Shown here: positions 1 to 8,322 of the stretch, piece after piece | Layout of the letters: each line of letters opens with the position of its first letter | Position numbering within the stretch: the first letter of the stretch is position 1 | Assembly (NCBI RefSeq): GCF_008084145.1 | Contig: NZ_VSDO01000003.1 | Location: 372,001-436,000, forward strand | DNA: 64,000 nt | From: Paenibacillus faecis | Lineage (GTDB): Bacteria > Bacillota > Bacilli > Paenibacillales > Paenibacillaceae | Direction of reading: 5' to 3' | The notes under the pieces: generated by a model | Seen by the model: the letters and a program-made list of their open reading frames with translations, nothing else | The model's database searches: none | Told to the model about the DNA's origin: nothing | Translations under genes and position numbers: made by a program

Positions 1-1111
1 GCGGCCGACGAACGCCACCTGGCCGACATCGTTCAAGCCCGCGGCCTGCCCCCGCAGCGTAAGCCAACCCGGGCGTTCCGCGAGCGACCAGCTTCCTTCC
101 GCGGGATTCCGCAGGAAGGTCCAGGCCGGATCCAAGCGGCCGCCGTCGAAGTCGTCCCTGCCCTAGGCTTTCGCTGCAAGCGGGGAAGGGGCGCCCGGGA
201 TTCGCGGCACGTTCATTTCCAGGTTGACGAGGCCCTCGTTGTTGTCGATCATCGGCCACCCGTCTTCACTCCAGTGCACCGGCGCCAAAAAAGTCTCCCG
301 GCCCAGGACGCTGTAGCCGTCGCCGACCAGTCGAACGCCGAGGAACACGGCCCACCAGCCGCCGCTCGGGTCTTCAATCAAGTCCGCGTGCCCCAAGTAC
401 TGGATGGGGTGGTCGATCCCCCGATGCGTCAAAATCGGCTGCGGGCACATTTCAAACGGTCCGTAGGGATGGGAGCTCCGCCCGATAATTTCCCGATGCT
501 CTTTGGCCGTTCCGCCCGACGCGGTCATGATATAGTAGAAGCCGCCGATTTTATACAGATGCGGCCCTTCCGTCCACGGGCCTCCGTCTCCCCGCCAGAT
601 TACGGCCGGTTCGGTCAGGGCGCGGCCCGTTTCAATGTCGATCTCGTACTGGATGACATGGGAGTCGTAATCCGCTCCCTGTTGGGCGGTGACGTAAACC
701 CCGGCCGTCATCGTCAAACATCAGGGACGGGTCGATCCCGCCATAGGGAACGGGAATCGGATCGGACCATGGGCCTGCCGGATCGGTCGCCGTCACGTAA
801 AAGTTCCCGATCCCCCGAACATCGGTCGTAATCATGTAAAAGACACCGTCATGGTAGCGCAGCGTTGGGGCGTAAATGCCGTCGGAACTCCGGCGGCCCC
901 GCAAATCCAACTGCCCGATCCGGTCCAGTACGTGCCCGATCTGTTCCCAATGGATCAAATCCCGGCTGCGGAAAATCGGGACGCCCGGGAAATACTCGAA
1001 GGAGCTGCAGATCAGATAAAAGTCATCCCCGGCCCGCGTGATGCTCGGGTCGGGGTAGAAGCCGGGAAGAATCGGATTGGTATACGATATCGCATTGAAA
1101 TGCTTGTTCAT
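1..1111 (-). pseudogene. GH43 beta-xylosidase, frameshifted and with an in-frame stop, partial at window edge
   Basis: The N-terminal piece (start ATG at 1109-1111) reads NPILPGFYPDPS and IHWEQIGHVL, the usual opening of GH43 beta-xylosidase/arabinofuranosidase, including the catalytic-base Asp of YPDPS. The frame breaks at a C run (699-702 on the plus strand). Deleting one base joins MFDDDGR to VYVTAQQG, and the second piece carries WTEGPHLYK with the family's acid Glu. It then meets an amber stop at 163-165. Translation past the stop in the same frame gives the C-terminal beta-sandwich (DDFDGGRLDPAWTFLRNP, RPGWLTLRG, AFVGR), which runs off the window. The gene abuts the upstream permease and would have been the enzyme of this transporter operon. 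Either it is decayed or two sequence errors are present; the catalytic residues look intact. Confidence 0.85.
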
Positions 1112-2071
1112 CTATTCTTTTACACTCCCCACGTTAAGTCCGACGACAAAGTACTTTTGCATGAACGGATACACCAGAAGAATCGGCACGGAAGCGACCA
1201 CCGTAACGGCGGCGCGAATGGACAGCGGGGTTACCATGGAAGCCGCCGCATCCTGCGTCATCCCCGCCCCGGCCGCCACAGCCGGATTGCTGTTGGCGTT
1301 CATGCTGGACGAGAGCAGCTTCATCAACTCGTACTGCATCGTACTCAGCTCCTGCCTGGAGGAGGTGAACAGGAAAGCGTCGAACCAGGAATTCCAGGCG
1401 CCTACGGCGACGAACAAGGCAATTGTAGCGAGCACGGGCTTACACAGCGGGAAGATGATCCGCCAGAAAATTTTGAAGTCTCCCGCCCCGTCGATTCTTG
1501 CCGATTCGACCAGACTTTCGGGGATCGTTCCGATATAAGTCCGGATGACGATCAGGTTGAAGGCGCTGATCATGGAGGGCAGAACATAAACCCAGAAGCT
1601 GTTGATCAAGTTCAAGTCCTTCATCAGGAAGTAGCCGGGGATCAAACCGGCGTTGAAATACATCGTCAGTACGAAGATAAATGTAATCGGCTTGCGGAAC
1701 ACGTACTCCCGGCGGCTTAGCGTATAGGCCAGCATCGACGTCAAAAAGATGTTGAGCAGCGTGGACAGCACCGTTCTTGCCACCGAGATGAGAAAAGCGT
1801 TGTAAATCGTCCCCGATACGAACACGGCTTTGTAATTTTGCAGCGTAAATTCTCTGGGCCACAGATAGAGCCCGCCCCGGATCGTATCGTTCCCGGCGTT
1901 GAAGGAAACGACGATCGTGTTCAAAAAGGGATATAGTGTAACGATGACAAGCAGGGTCATAAATATGGCGTTAAAGGTGTTAAAAAGAATCGGCTCCAAC
2001 CGGCCTCTCCCCATCCGGCGGTTTACGGCGGCGGCAGACATCTGCCGCGGGCTGATCGTTTGATTATCCAT
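1112..2071 (-). CDS. Carbohydrate ABC transporter permease, LplC/YtcP-like
   Basis: A 319-residue inner-membrane subunit of a CUT1-type oligosaccharide importer. It has six predicted membrane segments, the first at about residues 34-55. The ATPase-contact EAA motif is visible as ESARIDGAGDFKIFWRIIFP, about two thirds along. The end VGLNVGSVKE is typical of the YtcP/LplC branch. It pairs with the LplB-like permease two bases upstream and the binding protein before that. No ATPase gene is present in this operon, so a shared MsmX-type ATPase encoded elsewhere is expected, as is known for such systems. The GH43 gene begins immediately after its stop codon. Confidence 0.9.
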   Translation of the reverse strand: MDNQTISPRQMSAAAVNRRMGRGRLEPILFNTFNAIFMTLLVIVTLYPFLNTIVVSFNAGNDTIRGGLYLWPREFTLQNYKAVFVSGTIYNAFLISVARTVLSTLLNIFLTSMLAYTLSRREYVFRKPITFIFVLTMYFNAGLIPGYFLMKDLNLINSFWVYVLPSMISAFNLIVIRTYIGTIPESLVESARIDGAGDFKIFWRIIFPLCKPVLATIALFVAVGAWNSWFDAFLFTSSRQELSTMQYELMKLLSSSMNANSNPAVAAGAGMTQDAAASMVTPLSIRAAVTVVASVPILLVYPFMQKYFVVGLNVGSVKE

Positions 2072-2073
2072 GC

Positions 2074-3039
2074 TTATAACAGCCTCTCTTCCCCTAGTCG
2101 CTTGGCGGTCCAGTTTGCGATAAGCAGCATGGTTACGCTAACGACCGTTTTGAATATACCGCCGGCGGTAGCCAGGGAGTAGTTGCCCTGGGCAATACCG
2201 TATTTCAGGACGAAGATGTCGATCGTTTCCGACCAGTCCACCACAAGGCCGTTGCCTAACAGGTATTGGACTTCAAAGCCGGCCTCCAGGATATGGCCCA
2301 CGGACATGATTAGCAGGATCACGATCGTGGCCTTGATTCCGGGGATCGTTACATGCATCATTTTCCGGTAGCGGCTGGCCCCGTCGATTTCGGCGGCTTC
2401 ATATAAGGCCGGGTCAATGGAAGCGATGGCGGCCAGATAAATAATCGTGTTCCAACCGACTTCCTTCCAGACATGCGAGGCGCCGACAACGCCCCAGAAA
2501 TATTTCCCCTCGCTCAGCCATAGGATCGGTTCCTTAATGATGTGCAGCTTCATCAGAATATCGTTGACGATCCCGTCCGAAGCCAGCGAAGTCGCCACGA
2601 TCCCCGTGACGATAATCCAGGACAAAAAGTGCGGAAGGTACGAGATCGTCTGAACGGTCCGTTTCAGGAACACCTTTTTGATTTCATTCAACAGCAGCGC
2701 CAAAATAATCGCGGTCACAAAACCGAGAACCAGATTGATCATGCTCATTCCCAGCGTGTTGCGCAGCACCCGCCAAAAGCTGTCGTCCGAGAACAGAAAC
2801 TTGAAATGCTTGAAGCCCACCCATTCCTGCTGGGCGAAATCCCGGGCCGGTTTGTAATTTTGAAAAGCCATCGTCCATCCCCAGACAGGGACGTAAGCAA
2901 ACAATATGATATAAGCGAGCAGCGGTACCGACATATAAATCAGCTGTCTTTGGCTTTTGATGACGGACCACGTCAACGGCTGTTTTTTTCCCTTTTTCAC
3001 GTTCCGGACGGCGCTTCTTTTCGTTAAAGTCTCATCCAT
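2074..3039 (-). CDS. Carbohydrate ABC transporter permease, LplB/YteP-like
   Basis: About 321 residues, partner of the following permease. The start chosen is ATG at 3037-3039 (MDETLTKRS), because GGGGAG lies 8-9 bases before it; a longer reading to 3111 lacks such a site. After a basic cytoplasmic tail come six membrane segments. The EAA loop is EAAEIDGASRYRKMMHVTIP, where EAAxxDGA is diagnostic of CUT1 permeases of the LplB type. It lies between the binding-protein gene and the second permease with a two-base gap downstream, so the genes are cotranscribed. The substrate is unknown; the attached GH43 gene suggests xylo- or arabino-oligosaccharides. Confidence 0.9.
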   Translation of the reverse strand: MDETLTKRSAVRNVKKGKKQPLTWSVIKSQRQLIYMSVPLLAYIILFAYVPVWGWTMAFQNYKPARDFAQQEWVGFKHFKFLFSDDSFWRVLRNTLGMSMINLVLGFVTAIILALLLNEIKKVFLKRTVQTISYLPHFLSWIIVTGIVATSLASDGIVNDILMKLHIIKEPILWLSEGKYFWGVVGASHVWKEVGWNTIIYLAAIASIDPALYEAAEIDGASRYRKMMHVTIPGIKATIVILLIMSVGHILEAGFEVQYLLGNGLVVDWSETIDIFVLKYGIAQGNYSLATAGGIFKTVVSVTMLLIANWTAKRLGEERLL

Positions 3040-3115
3040 AATTGTTCTCCCCACAGAACCTGTATTTGGGAAAGTGGAAGGCTCCTTGGCCTCCCACTTC
3101 CGGTGGATCAAAGCG

Positions 3116-4786
3116 TTATTTCACGGTCCAGGTATCGATTCTCCACTGCAGCACTTCATTGATTCGTTCCTCGTAGGCCTTCACGTTCAACTTGCCGATT
3201 TCTCCCGTATATTCGTTCCACACCTTATCGAACTCACCCGGTTTGGCCAAAATCGCCTGCGGCAGGTATTTGGTCGACAAGTCGTTCAGCTTCGTGTTCA
3301 CGATCTTCGCTTCCGAGCCTTCCACCAGATCGACGGACCAGGCCGGGTAATAAATCGGATTCTCCGGCGGATCGCTGAAGAAGTCCACATAGCTTTCAAA
3401 GCCGTAAGCCGCAAGGAACTCTTTGTCATAAGGCTTCAATCCGGCCTGGTATTCTTCGGGCTGCGCGGCGGCGTCCGTGGCGTTGCCGTCACTGAAGTAG
3501 CCCTCCAACTTTGGACTGGACGCATACAACGTTTTGGCTTTGTTCGCCAGCTCCCAAGTCGCATCCGTTGTTTTCTTGCGCTGCTCCTCGGTTCTCAGAA
3601 AACGCCCCTTCTCGTTGACAATGTAGTCTTCGCCTTCGATGCCCCAGGTCAAAATTTTCTGCCAATCTTCCTGAATCAGACGATCCCACATTTTAAGAAT
3701 GCGCACCGGATCCTTGGCGTTGACGCTGATGCCGAATCCGTTATTCAGGTTTAGTGCCGCGCGATCCCGGTAATGATCCCGGATACTCGGATCGTAGACA
3801 AGCGGAAGTCCCACGTAAGTCCGCTCCAGCTTTTCCTGCGTAATCAGCGCGTTCTCGGCGCTTTGGAAGTTCCAGTGTTGGTCGAACATCCCAAGGACCG
3901 TGCCGCTGGAAATTTTCGCCATATACTGGTCGAAGTTCTGGGTAAACGTCTCTTTGTCGATCAGACCGAGCTGATTCATATCGTTCAGCTTCTGGTAGTA
4001 CTTTTTGGCATAGTCCTTGTTTGCAAAAATCTCCGCTTTCCCGTCCTTGACGACCACGCCGCCATCGTTCGGATGACCGATTAAATGCTGCGGCGCATTG
4101 AACAAGCCCCAGTTTTTCCAGTCATAGTTCAGGATTTCGAAGCCGATGGTCGGGCTCCCGTCGATGGTCGGATACTTCTCCTTGTACTTGGCGATCAAGT
4201 CGAAATACTCGTCCAGTGTCTTTACCTTCGGATAACCGAATTCCTTCAGCACCGCCTTTTGAATCCAGAATGCTGGCCCGGAGTACCAGGTCGAGGCGAC
4301 CTCCCCGTTGTAAGCTCCGTAATTGGGCAGGGTGTAAATATGCCCGTCGTTCGGGTCTTTCATCATGTTCCAATATTTCTCATAGTGCTTTTTCAAATTC
4401 GGTGCATGTTCTTCGATGAGGTCTTCCAGAGGTATAAAAGCGCCGGCCGCCGTCAGCTTCGTGTTGGCGGTCATAATATCGGGGTAATCGGAGCCCGCGA
4501 TCATGACGCCCAGCTTTTGATTGATATCGCCGGCCAGGAATTCGAATTTAAACGTAACGCCCAGCTCATCCTTAATCTTTTTGTAAATCTTGTTGTCCGG
4601 CGTGGGCTGCTGACCGGCTTCTCCGATAAAGGCGGTAATTTCAAACGGTCCGTCCGCCTCCTGTTCTCCGGTGTTGCTCTTTCCGGCCTTGGAAGCGTTG
4701 TTACCGCCGCATCCCGATAGGATAACGCCTAACGATAACAGCATGATCATGCTGAGCCGGAGTACTGATTTAGACTTGCCCCCCAT
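3116..4786 (-). CDS. Extracellular solute-binding lipoprotein, LplA-like
   Basis: A 556-residue sugar-binding lipoprotein of the long (>500 residue) LplA/YtcQ class. ATG at 4784-4786 is preceded by GGAGGTG eight bases away; the in-frame GTG at 4795 overlaps that ribosome site and is unlikely. The signal peptide has a hydrophobic core at residues 8-23 and lipobox LSGC with acylated Cys26, followed by a Gly/Asn/Ser-rich linker. The mature region has the type-1 periplasmic-binding fold landmarks of this family (KTLDEYFDLIAKYKEKYP, NNGFGISVNAKDPVRILKMWD, near the C-terminus YYPAWSVDL). It is first in the operon, with permeases and GH43 behind it, and sits directly downstream of the two-component genes that probably control it. 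Confidence 0.92.
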   Translation of the reverse strand: MGGKSKSVLRLSMIMLLSLGVILSGCGGNNASKAGKSNTGEQEADGPFEITAFIGEAGQQPTPDNKIYKKIKDELGVTFKFEFLAGDINQKLGVMIAGSDYPDIMTANTKLTAAGAFIPLEDLIEEHAPNLKKHYEKYWNMMKDPNDGHIYTLPNYGAYNGEVASTWYSGPAFWIQKAVLKEFGYPKVKTLDEYFDLIAKYKEKYPTIDGSPTIGFEILNYDWKNWGLFNAPQHLIGHPNDGGVVVKDGKAEIFANKDYAKKYYQKLNDMNQLGLIDKETFTQNFDQYMAKISSGTVLGMFDQHWNFQSAENALITQEKLERTYVGLPLVYDPSIRDHYRDRAALNLNNGFGISVNAKDPVRILKMWDRLIQEDWQKILTWGIEGEDYIVNEKGRFLRTEEQRKKTTDATWELANKAKTLYASSPKLEGYFSDGNATDAAAQPEEYQAGLKPYDKEFLAAYGFESYVDFFSDPPENPIYYPAWSVDLVEGSEAKIVNTKLNDLSTKYLPQAILAKPGEFDKVWNEYTGEIGKLNVKAYEERINEVLQWRIDTWTVK

Positions 4787-4824
4787 ATAAAGCACCTCCG
4801 AATTGATTTGAATACCGTTAGGGA

Positions 4825-4871
4825 TTGTAAGCCCTTACAAGTATCTGTTCTCATTGTAAGAGCGTTTTCAA
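4825..4871 (-). promoter_or_regulatory. Leader of the sugar-transport operon: three TTGTAAG/CTTACAA elements and a cre-like site
   Basis: TTGTAAG occurs at 4825-4831, its complement CTTACAA at 4834-4840, and TTGTAAG again at 4854-4860. The first two form an inverted repeat with a two-base centre. On the minus strand a CcpA-type sequence TTGAAAACGCTCTTA (4857-4871) matches the cre consensus with one mismatch and overlaps the third copy. The block sits 38-85 bases before the binding-protein start. Candidates for the binding factor are the AraC-type regulators encoded upstream. Inference from sequence only. Confidence 0.5.
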
Positions 4872-4913
4872 GGCCGAACTATATCACAATTAAAGCTCTT
4901 ACCCCTAAAAACT

Positions 4914-6473
4914 TTAGATCCTGTTTTTGTACTCATTGGGAGACATGCCGTGTCTTCTTTCAAATTGTTTCAGGAACTGGCCATAGTTGGCGTAACCGAC
5001 CTGTTCCGCAATGTCACAGTTTTTCATCCTTCCCTCGTTTAGCAGCGCCAGTGCTTCTTCAATCCTCAAATCATGAACCATATCGTGAAAAGAGACCCCG
5101 TTCTTCTTCATCAGCAGCTGCCCCAAATATACCGGGTGAAGGTAGAATACCTGCGCCAGTTTTTTAATGGTCAGAGCTTCCCGGTAGTGTTCCCGAATAT
5201 ATTGATTGATTTCTTCCACGATGCCTTTGGATTTCCGCGCTTGCTCCCGGGTGAGCGCCTCGATGCACGCTTCCCCGAAGGATTTCAAATATCCCATCAT
5301 TCCCGTTAACGTAGTAGGGGCCGACATTCCGGGAACGTGATACAAAGCGAGGACCTCTTCCGCCGGGTCCCCCAGCATTTCGCGAATATACTCCGAGGTT
5401 TTGTACAGCAGGTGAATGACCGCCTTCTCCACGATCTCGGGAGCCGTGCGTTTTTCCCGGAAGCTGCGGGCCGTCGAGGTTACCGACTTCTCAAAATCGT
5501 CCGGTTTCATGAGCTGAATGGATTCGATGATCCGGTCCATCAGAGGCATTTGATCATAATGTTGACTGAAGCCTAGCGACCGTGTGGCCTCATAGGTGAA
5601 GATTTGCGGAAGATCGCCCTCCTCATAAAACCGGTGGGACATAGCCCTGGCCGCCGTGGTATAACTATGGCCGATTTCGTAGAGCGATTTGCGGCTTTCC
5701 CCCAAAGCCAGGCAAACCGGCCGTCCTGAAGCCCCGCGGATCAATTCGGTCACGACGTCTCCGGATTTCAAAGATTTCGTTTTTCCCGGCGCCTTCTCCG
5801 CGCCTTCACCGTATACCAACACGAACTGGCCGTAATCCAGATCGATCAAGTATAGGGCCTCCTTCTCCTCCAACAGAGAGGACGCCCATTCCCTGGCCTC
5901 CGGAAACCGATCCGCATCGGCTTGAACGAGGCAGCAGTTCCACGCCGCACGGCTTGCCGAAACCCTGTCAAGAAGCGGGCATGGACGGATGTTCTTTGTC
6001 TCCTGAGGGTCCGACGCCAGCAGAGATCGGATCAGGGCCGTCGTTTCCTCGTAGGCCGCAACCCGGCTGATCCGGCTCCGCTCGGCTTCCCGCAGCAGCT
6101 CGCCGCGGATTTGCTCCAGCTCCGCCGCCGCTTCCTCCGCTTCCACCGGTTTGAGCAAATAATGGGTAATCCCGAATCGCATCGCCCTTTGAGCATACTC
6201 AAACTCGCTGTACCCGCTGATCAGGGCAAAGCTCACCGCTCGGCGGGCCGGGTGGCGCTGCCAGGCTTCGATCATTTCCAGCCCGTTCATGACCGGCATA
6301 TTTACGTCCGTGACGACCAGATCCGGCTCCAACTCCTCGATTAACCGCAGCCCTTCCCTGCCGTTCGAACCGGTCCCGCAAATTTCAAAGCCGAGTTTTC
6401 TCCAGTCGATCCACATCTGCATGCCTTCCAAGGCTCCCGGCTCATCGTCGACCAACAGCACTTTAAACGCCAT
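4914..6473 (-). CDS. AraC-type response regulator, YesN-like (first of two)
   Basis: 519 residues starting MAFKVLLVDDE, with GGAGG just upstream of ATG at 6471-6473; a longer reading to 6587 would run deep into the kinase gene. Receiver domain at 1-120 has acidic residues D9, D10, E11, phosphoacceptor D56 (VVTDVNMP) and the LLKPV lysine loop. A long middle region of unknown fold follows. A two-helix-turn-helix AraC domain fills roughly 420-519 (IAEQVGYANYGQFLKQFERR). It overlaps the end of the kinase gene by 11 bases, so it is translated with it. Probable job: activate the adjacent sugar-transport operon on perceiving extracellular oligosaccharide. Confidence 0.92.
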   Translation of the reverse strand: MAFKVLLVDDEPGALEGMQMWIDWRKLGFEICGTGSNGREGLRLIEELEPDLVVTDVNMPVMNGLEMIEAWQRHPARRAVSFALISGYSEFEYAQRAMRFGITHYLLKPVEAEEAAAELEQIRGELLREAERSRISRVAAYEETTALIRSLLASDPQETKNIRPCPLLDRVSASRAAWNCCLVQADADRFPEAREWASSLLEEKEALYLIDLDYGQFVLVYGEGAEKAPGKTKSLKSGDVVTELIRGASGRPVCLALGESRKSLYEIGHSYTTAARAMSHRFYEEGDLPQIFTYEATRSLGFSQHYDQMPLMDRIIESIQLMKPDDFEKSVTSTARSFREKRTAPEIVEKAVIHLLYKTSEYIREMLGDPAEEVLALYHVPGMSAPTTLTGMMGYLKSFGEACIEALTREQARKSKGIVEEINQYIREHYREALTIKKLAQVFYLHPVYLGQLLMKKNGVSFHDMVHDLRIEEALALLNEGRMKNCDIAEQVGYANYGQFLKQFERRHGMSPNEYKNRI

Positions 6474-8322
6474 CGATGTCCCTCCTGTCTTCATTCTGAT
6501 GTTCAAGGAGCTTGATGGGGATATCGAACGATACCGTCGTCCCCTCTTCCGGGCTACTGGAGATATCAAAGCGGACTTGATCGTCATAATACAGTTCCAG
6601 CCTGCGGTACACGTTGCGGATGCCGATACTGCTCCCCGACGCGTTCTCGTTGCGTACCGACAGAATCAATTCGCGAAGACGTCCCGCTTCGATTCCGATG
6701 CCGTTGTCGGAAATGACGACGCGAAGCCGGCCGTCGGCCACAAAGGCACGGATCCGGATCAACCCCCGCCCCTCCACCGCCTGGATGCCATGCTTGCAGG
6801 CATTCTCCACCAGCGGCTGAATGCTCATTTTGGGGATTTTATAACGCAGAGCCTCCTCGTCAATTTCGCACTGAAATTCGAATTTGTCCCGAAAGCGGAA
6901 CTTTTCGATTTTGAGATACATTTCAATGAACCTCATCTCTTCTTCCACGGGCACCAGATCCTCTTGCCAACTGAGCAATCTCCGCAGGAGCTTCGATAAG
7001 CTTTTGATGATATCGGTAACGTCCTCATATTGGTTTTTGGTGCACACGACCAGAATCGCGTTCAGCGTATTGAATAGGAAATGAGGGTTCATCTGGCTCT
7101 GCAGAAAGTTTAATTCCGCCCGGACCCGTTCCATCTCCAGGCTCTTCTTCTGAATCTCCAGTTTGTACACATTGTTGATCAGGGAATTGATTCTGGAGGT
7201 CATGATATTAAAGTTACGGATCAGCCCGCCGATTTCATCGCGTCCTTCATCCATCCGGATCAGATCAAATTTCTCGTTCGTCACCTTCTGCATGTGCCGC
7301 GACAGCCGCTTCACCCGATAATTGTAGGATCTCAGCATGACATAAATAAAAACCGACGTAATCAACGTAATCGCGGCCGCCAAAAAGCCGACATACAGCC
7401 GCATGTCCAGCATAGCCTTGGTGACCCGATTCCCCTGCGGAACGCCGATCAGCCGCCATCCTTTGACATATTTGGCCGTTCCAATGGCCACCTCGTAATG
7501 CCCTATACTTTGCCGATCTCCCAAATCCGCCGCAAGCTTCGGATAACCCGCGCTTTCTGCGGCGTCCCGCGGGTATCCGTCCTCCGTGGACATAATGACT
7601 TCGTTGTTCTCATTGACCAGGAATAAATTCAGATAATCCCTTTCGCGCGCGAGCACATCATAAATCAGGTTTAAATCGATATCGATTCGTAACAGCTTGT
7701 CAAAAGTGCGGTAATAGTTGTAATAGTCCATGTTTTCAATCACGCTCAAGTAGGGGGACGTCAGTGTCCGGTTGTCCGCCTGCTTCTCGCGGTAGGCCGC
7801 CACCATCACGGACGCATCCGATTTTTCCCACATCCGGTACCATTCGCTCTCCCGGACCTCCTGATTCATGATGTGATAATTGCTGCCCGGAACGATGGTG
7901 GGGTTCTCCGTAAATATATCGATTCGCGAAATCTGGTTATTGACCGGAATATAACTGCTGACCCGGTGCCTGAGCTGCTCGTCGAACGCCGCGTAGAAAT
8001 CGGGCGAACCCTTGTAAATCCGGTCCAGCATCTCATACAAGGTCTTATCGGTATTCAAGGCGTGGCTGACGGCCACCCCGCCTTCGATGAAATCATGAAT
8101 GTCCTTTCTGGCCCGTTCCAGTGAAATTTCTAGGTTCTGTTCCTCCCGTTCCCGGATCAAACCGGACATCCGGTCCATAAAGAGCAAATTCATGACGACG
8201 ATCGGCAGCAGCACGCCGACAATATAGATCACAATAAACTTGTAGTTCAAAGGGATGTCGTTGACGATTTTGGTGAAACCGATCTTTCCTTTCCGCATAT
8301 GAACACCGTCCCGGGAAGTCAT
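6463..8322 (-). CDS. Sensor histidine kinase, YesM-like
   Basis: 619 residues. TM1 is at about 29-49, a large extracellular sensor region (dCache-like by size) at about 50-305, TM2 at about 308-330, then a HAMP linker. The His_kinase domain of the YesM/LytS class contains MNPHFLFNTLN with His414, followed by an ATPase domain with PLVENACKHGI and DNGIGI. The ATG at 8320-8322 overlaps the stop of the preceding regulator gene (ATGA), which implies translational coupling; ATG at 8298 (MRKGKIGF) is an alternative. It is flanked on both sides by YesN-type regulator genes. Sugar-sensing kinases of this class usually have a single adjacent regulator. Confidence 0.93.
   Translation of the reverse strand: MTSRDGVHMRKGKIGFTKIVNDIPLNYKFIVIYIVGVLLPIVVMNLLFMDRMSGLIREREEQNLEISLERARKDIHDFIEGGVAVSHALNTDKTLYEMLDRIYKGSPDFYAAFDEQLRHRVSSYIPVNNQISRIDIFTENPTIVPGSNYHIMNQEVRESEWYRMWEKSDASVMVAAYREKQADNRTLTSPYLSVIENMDYYNYYRTFDKLLRIDIDLNLIYDVLARERDYLNLFLVNENNEVIMSTEDGYPRDAAESAGYPKLAADLGDRQSIGHYEVAIGTAKYVKGWRLIGVPQGNRVTKAMLDMRLYVGFLAAAITLITSVFIYVMLRSYNYRVKRLSRHMQKVTNEKFDLIRMDEGRDEIGGLIRNFNIMTSRINSLINNVYKLEIQKKSLEMERVRAELNFLQSQMNPHFLFNTLNAILVVCTKNQYEDVTDIIKSLSKLLRRLLSWQEDLVPVEEEMRFIEMYLKIEKFRFRDKFEFQCEIDEEALRYKIPKMSIQPLVENACKHGIQAVEGRGLIRIRAFVADGRLRVVISDNGIGIEAGRLRELILSVRNENASGSSIGIRNVYRRLELYYDDQVRFDISSSPEEGTTVSFDIPIKLLEHQNEDRRDIDGV

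Noticed and set aside
4085-4720. 211-residue plus-strand frame within the sugar-binding lipoprotein gene
   Set aside because: Mirror of a high-G+C gene; the minus strand has a lipobox and family motifs, and the plus frame has none.
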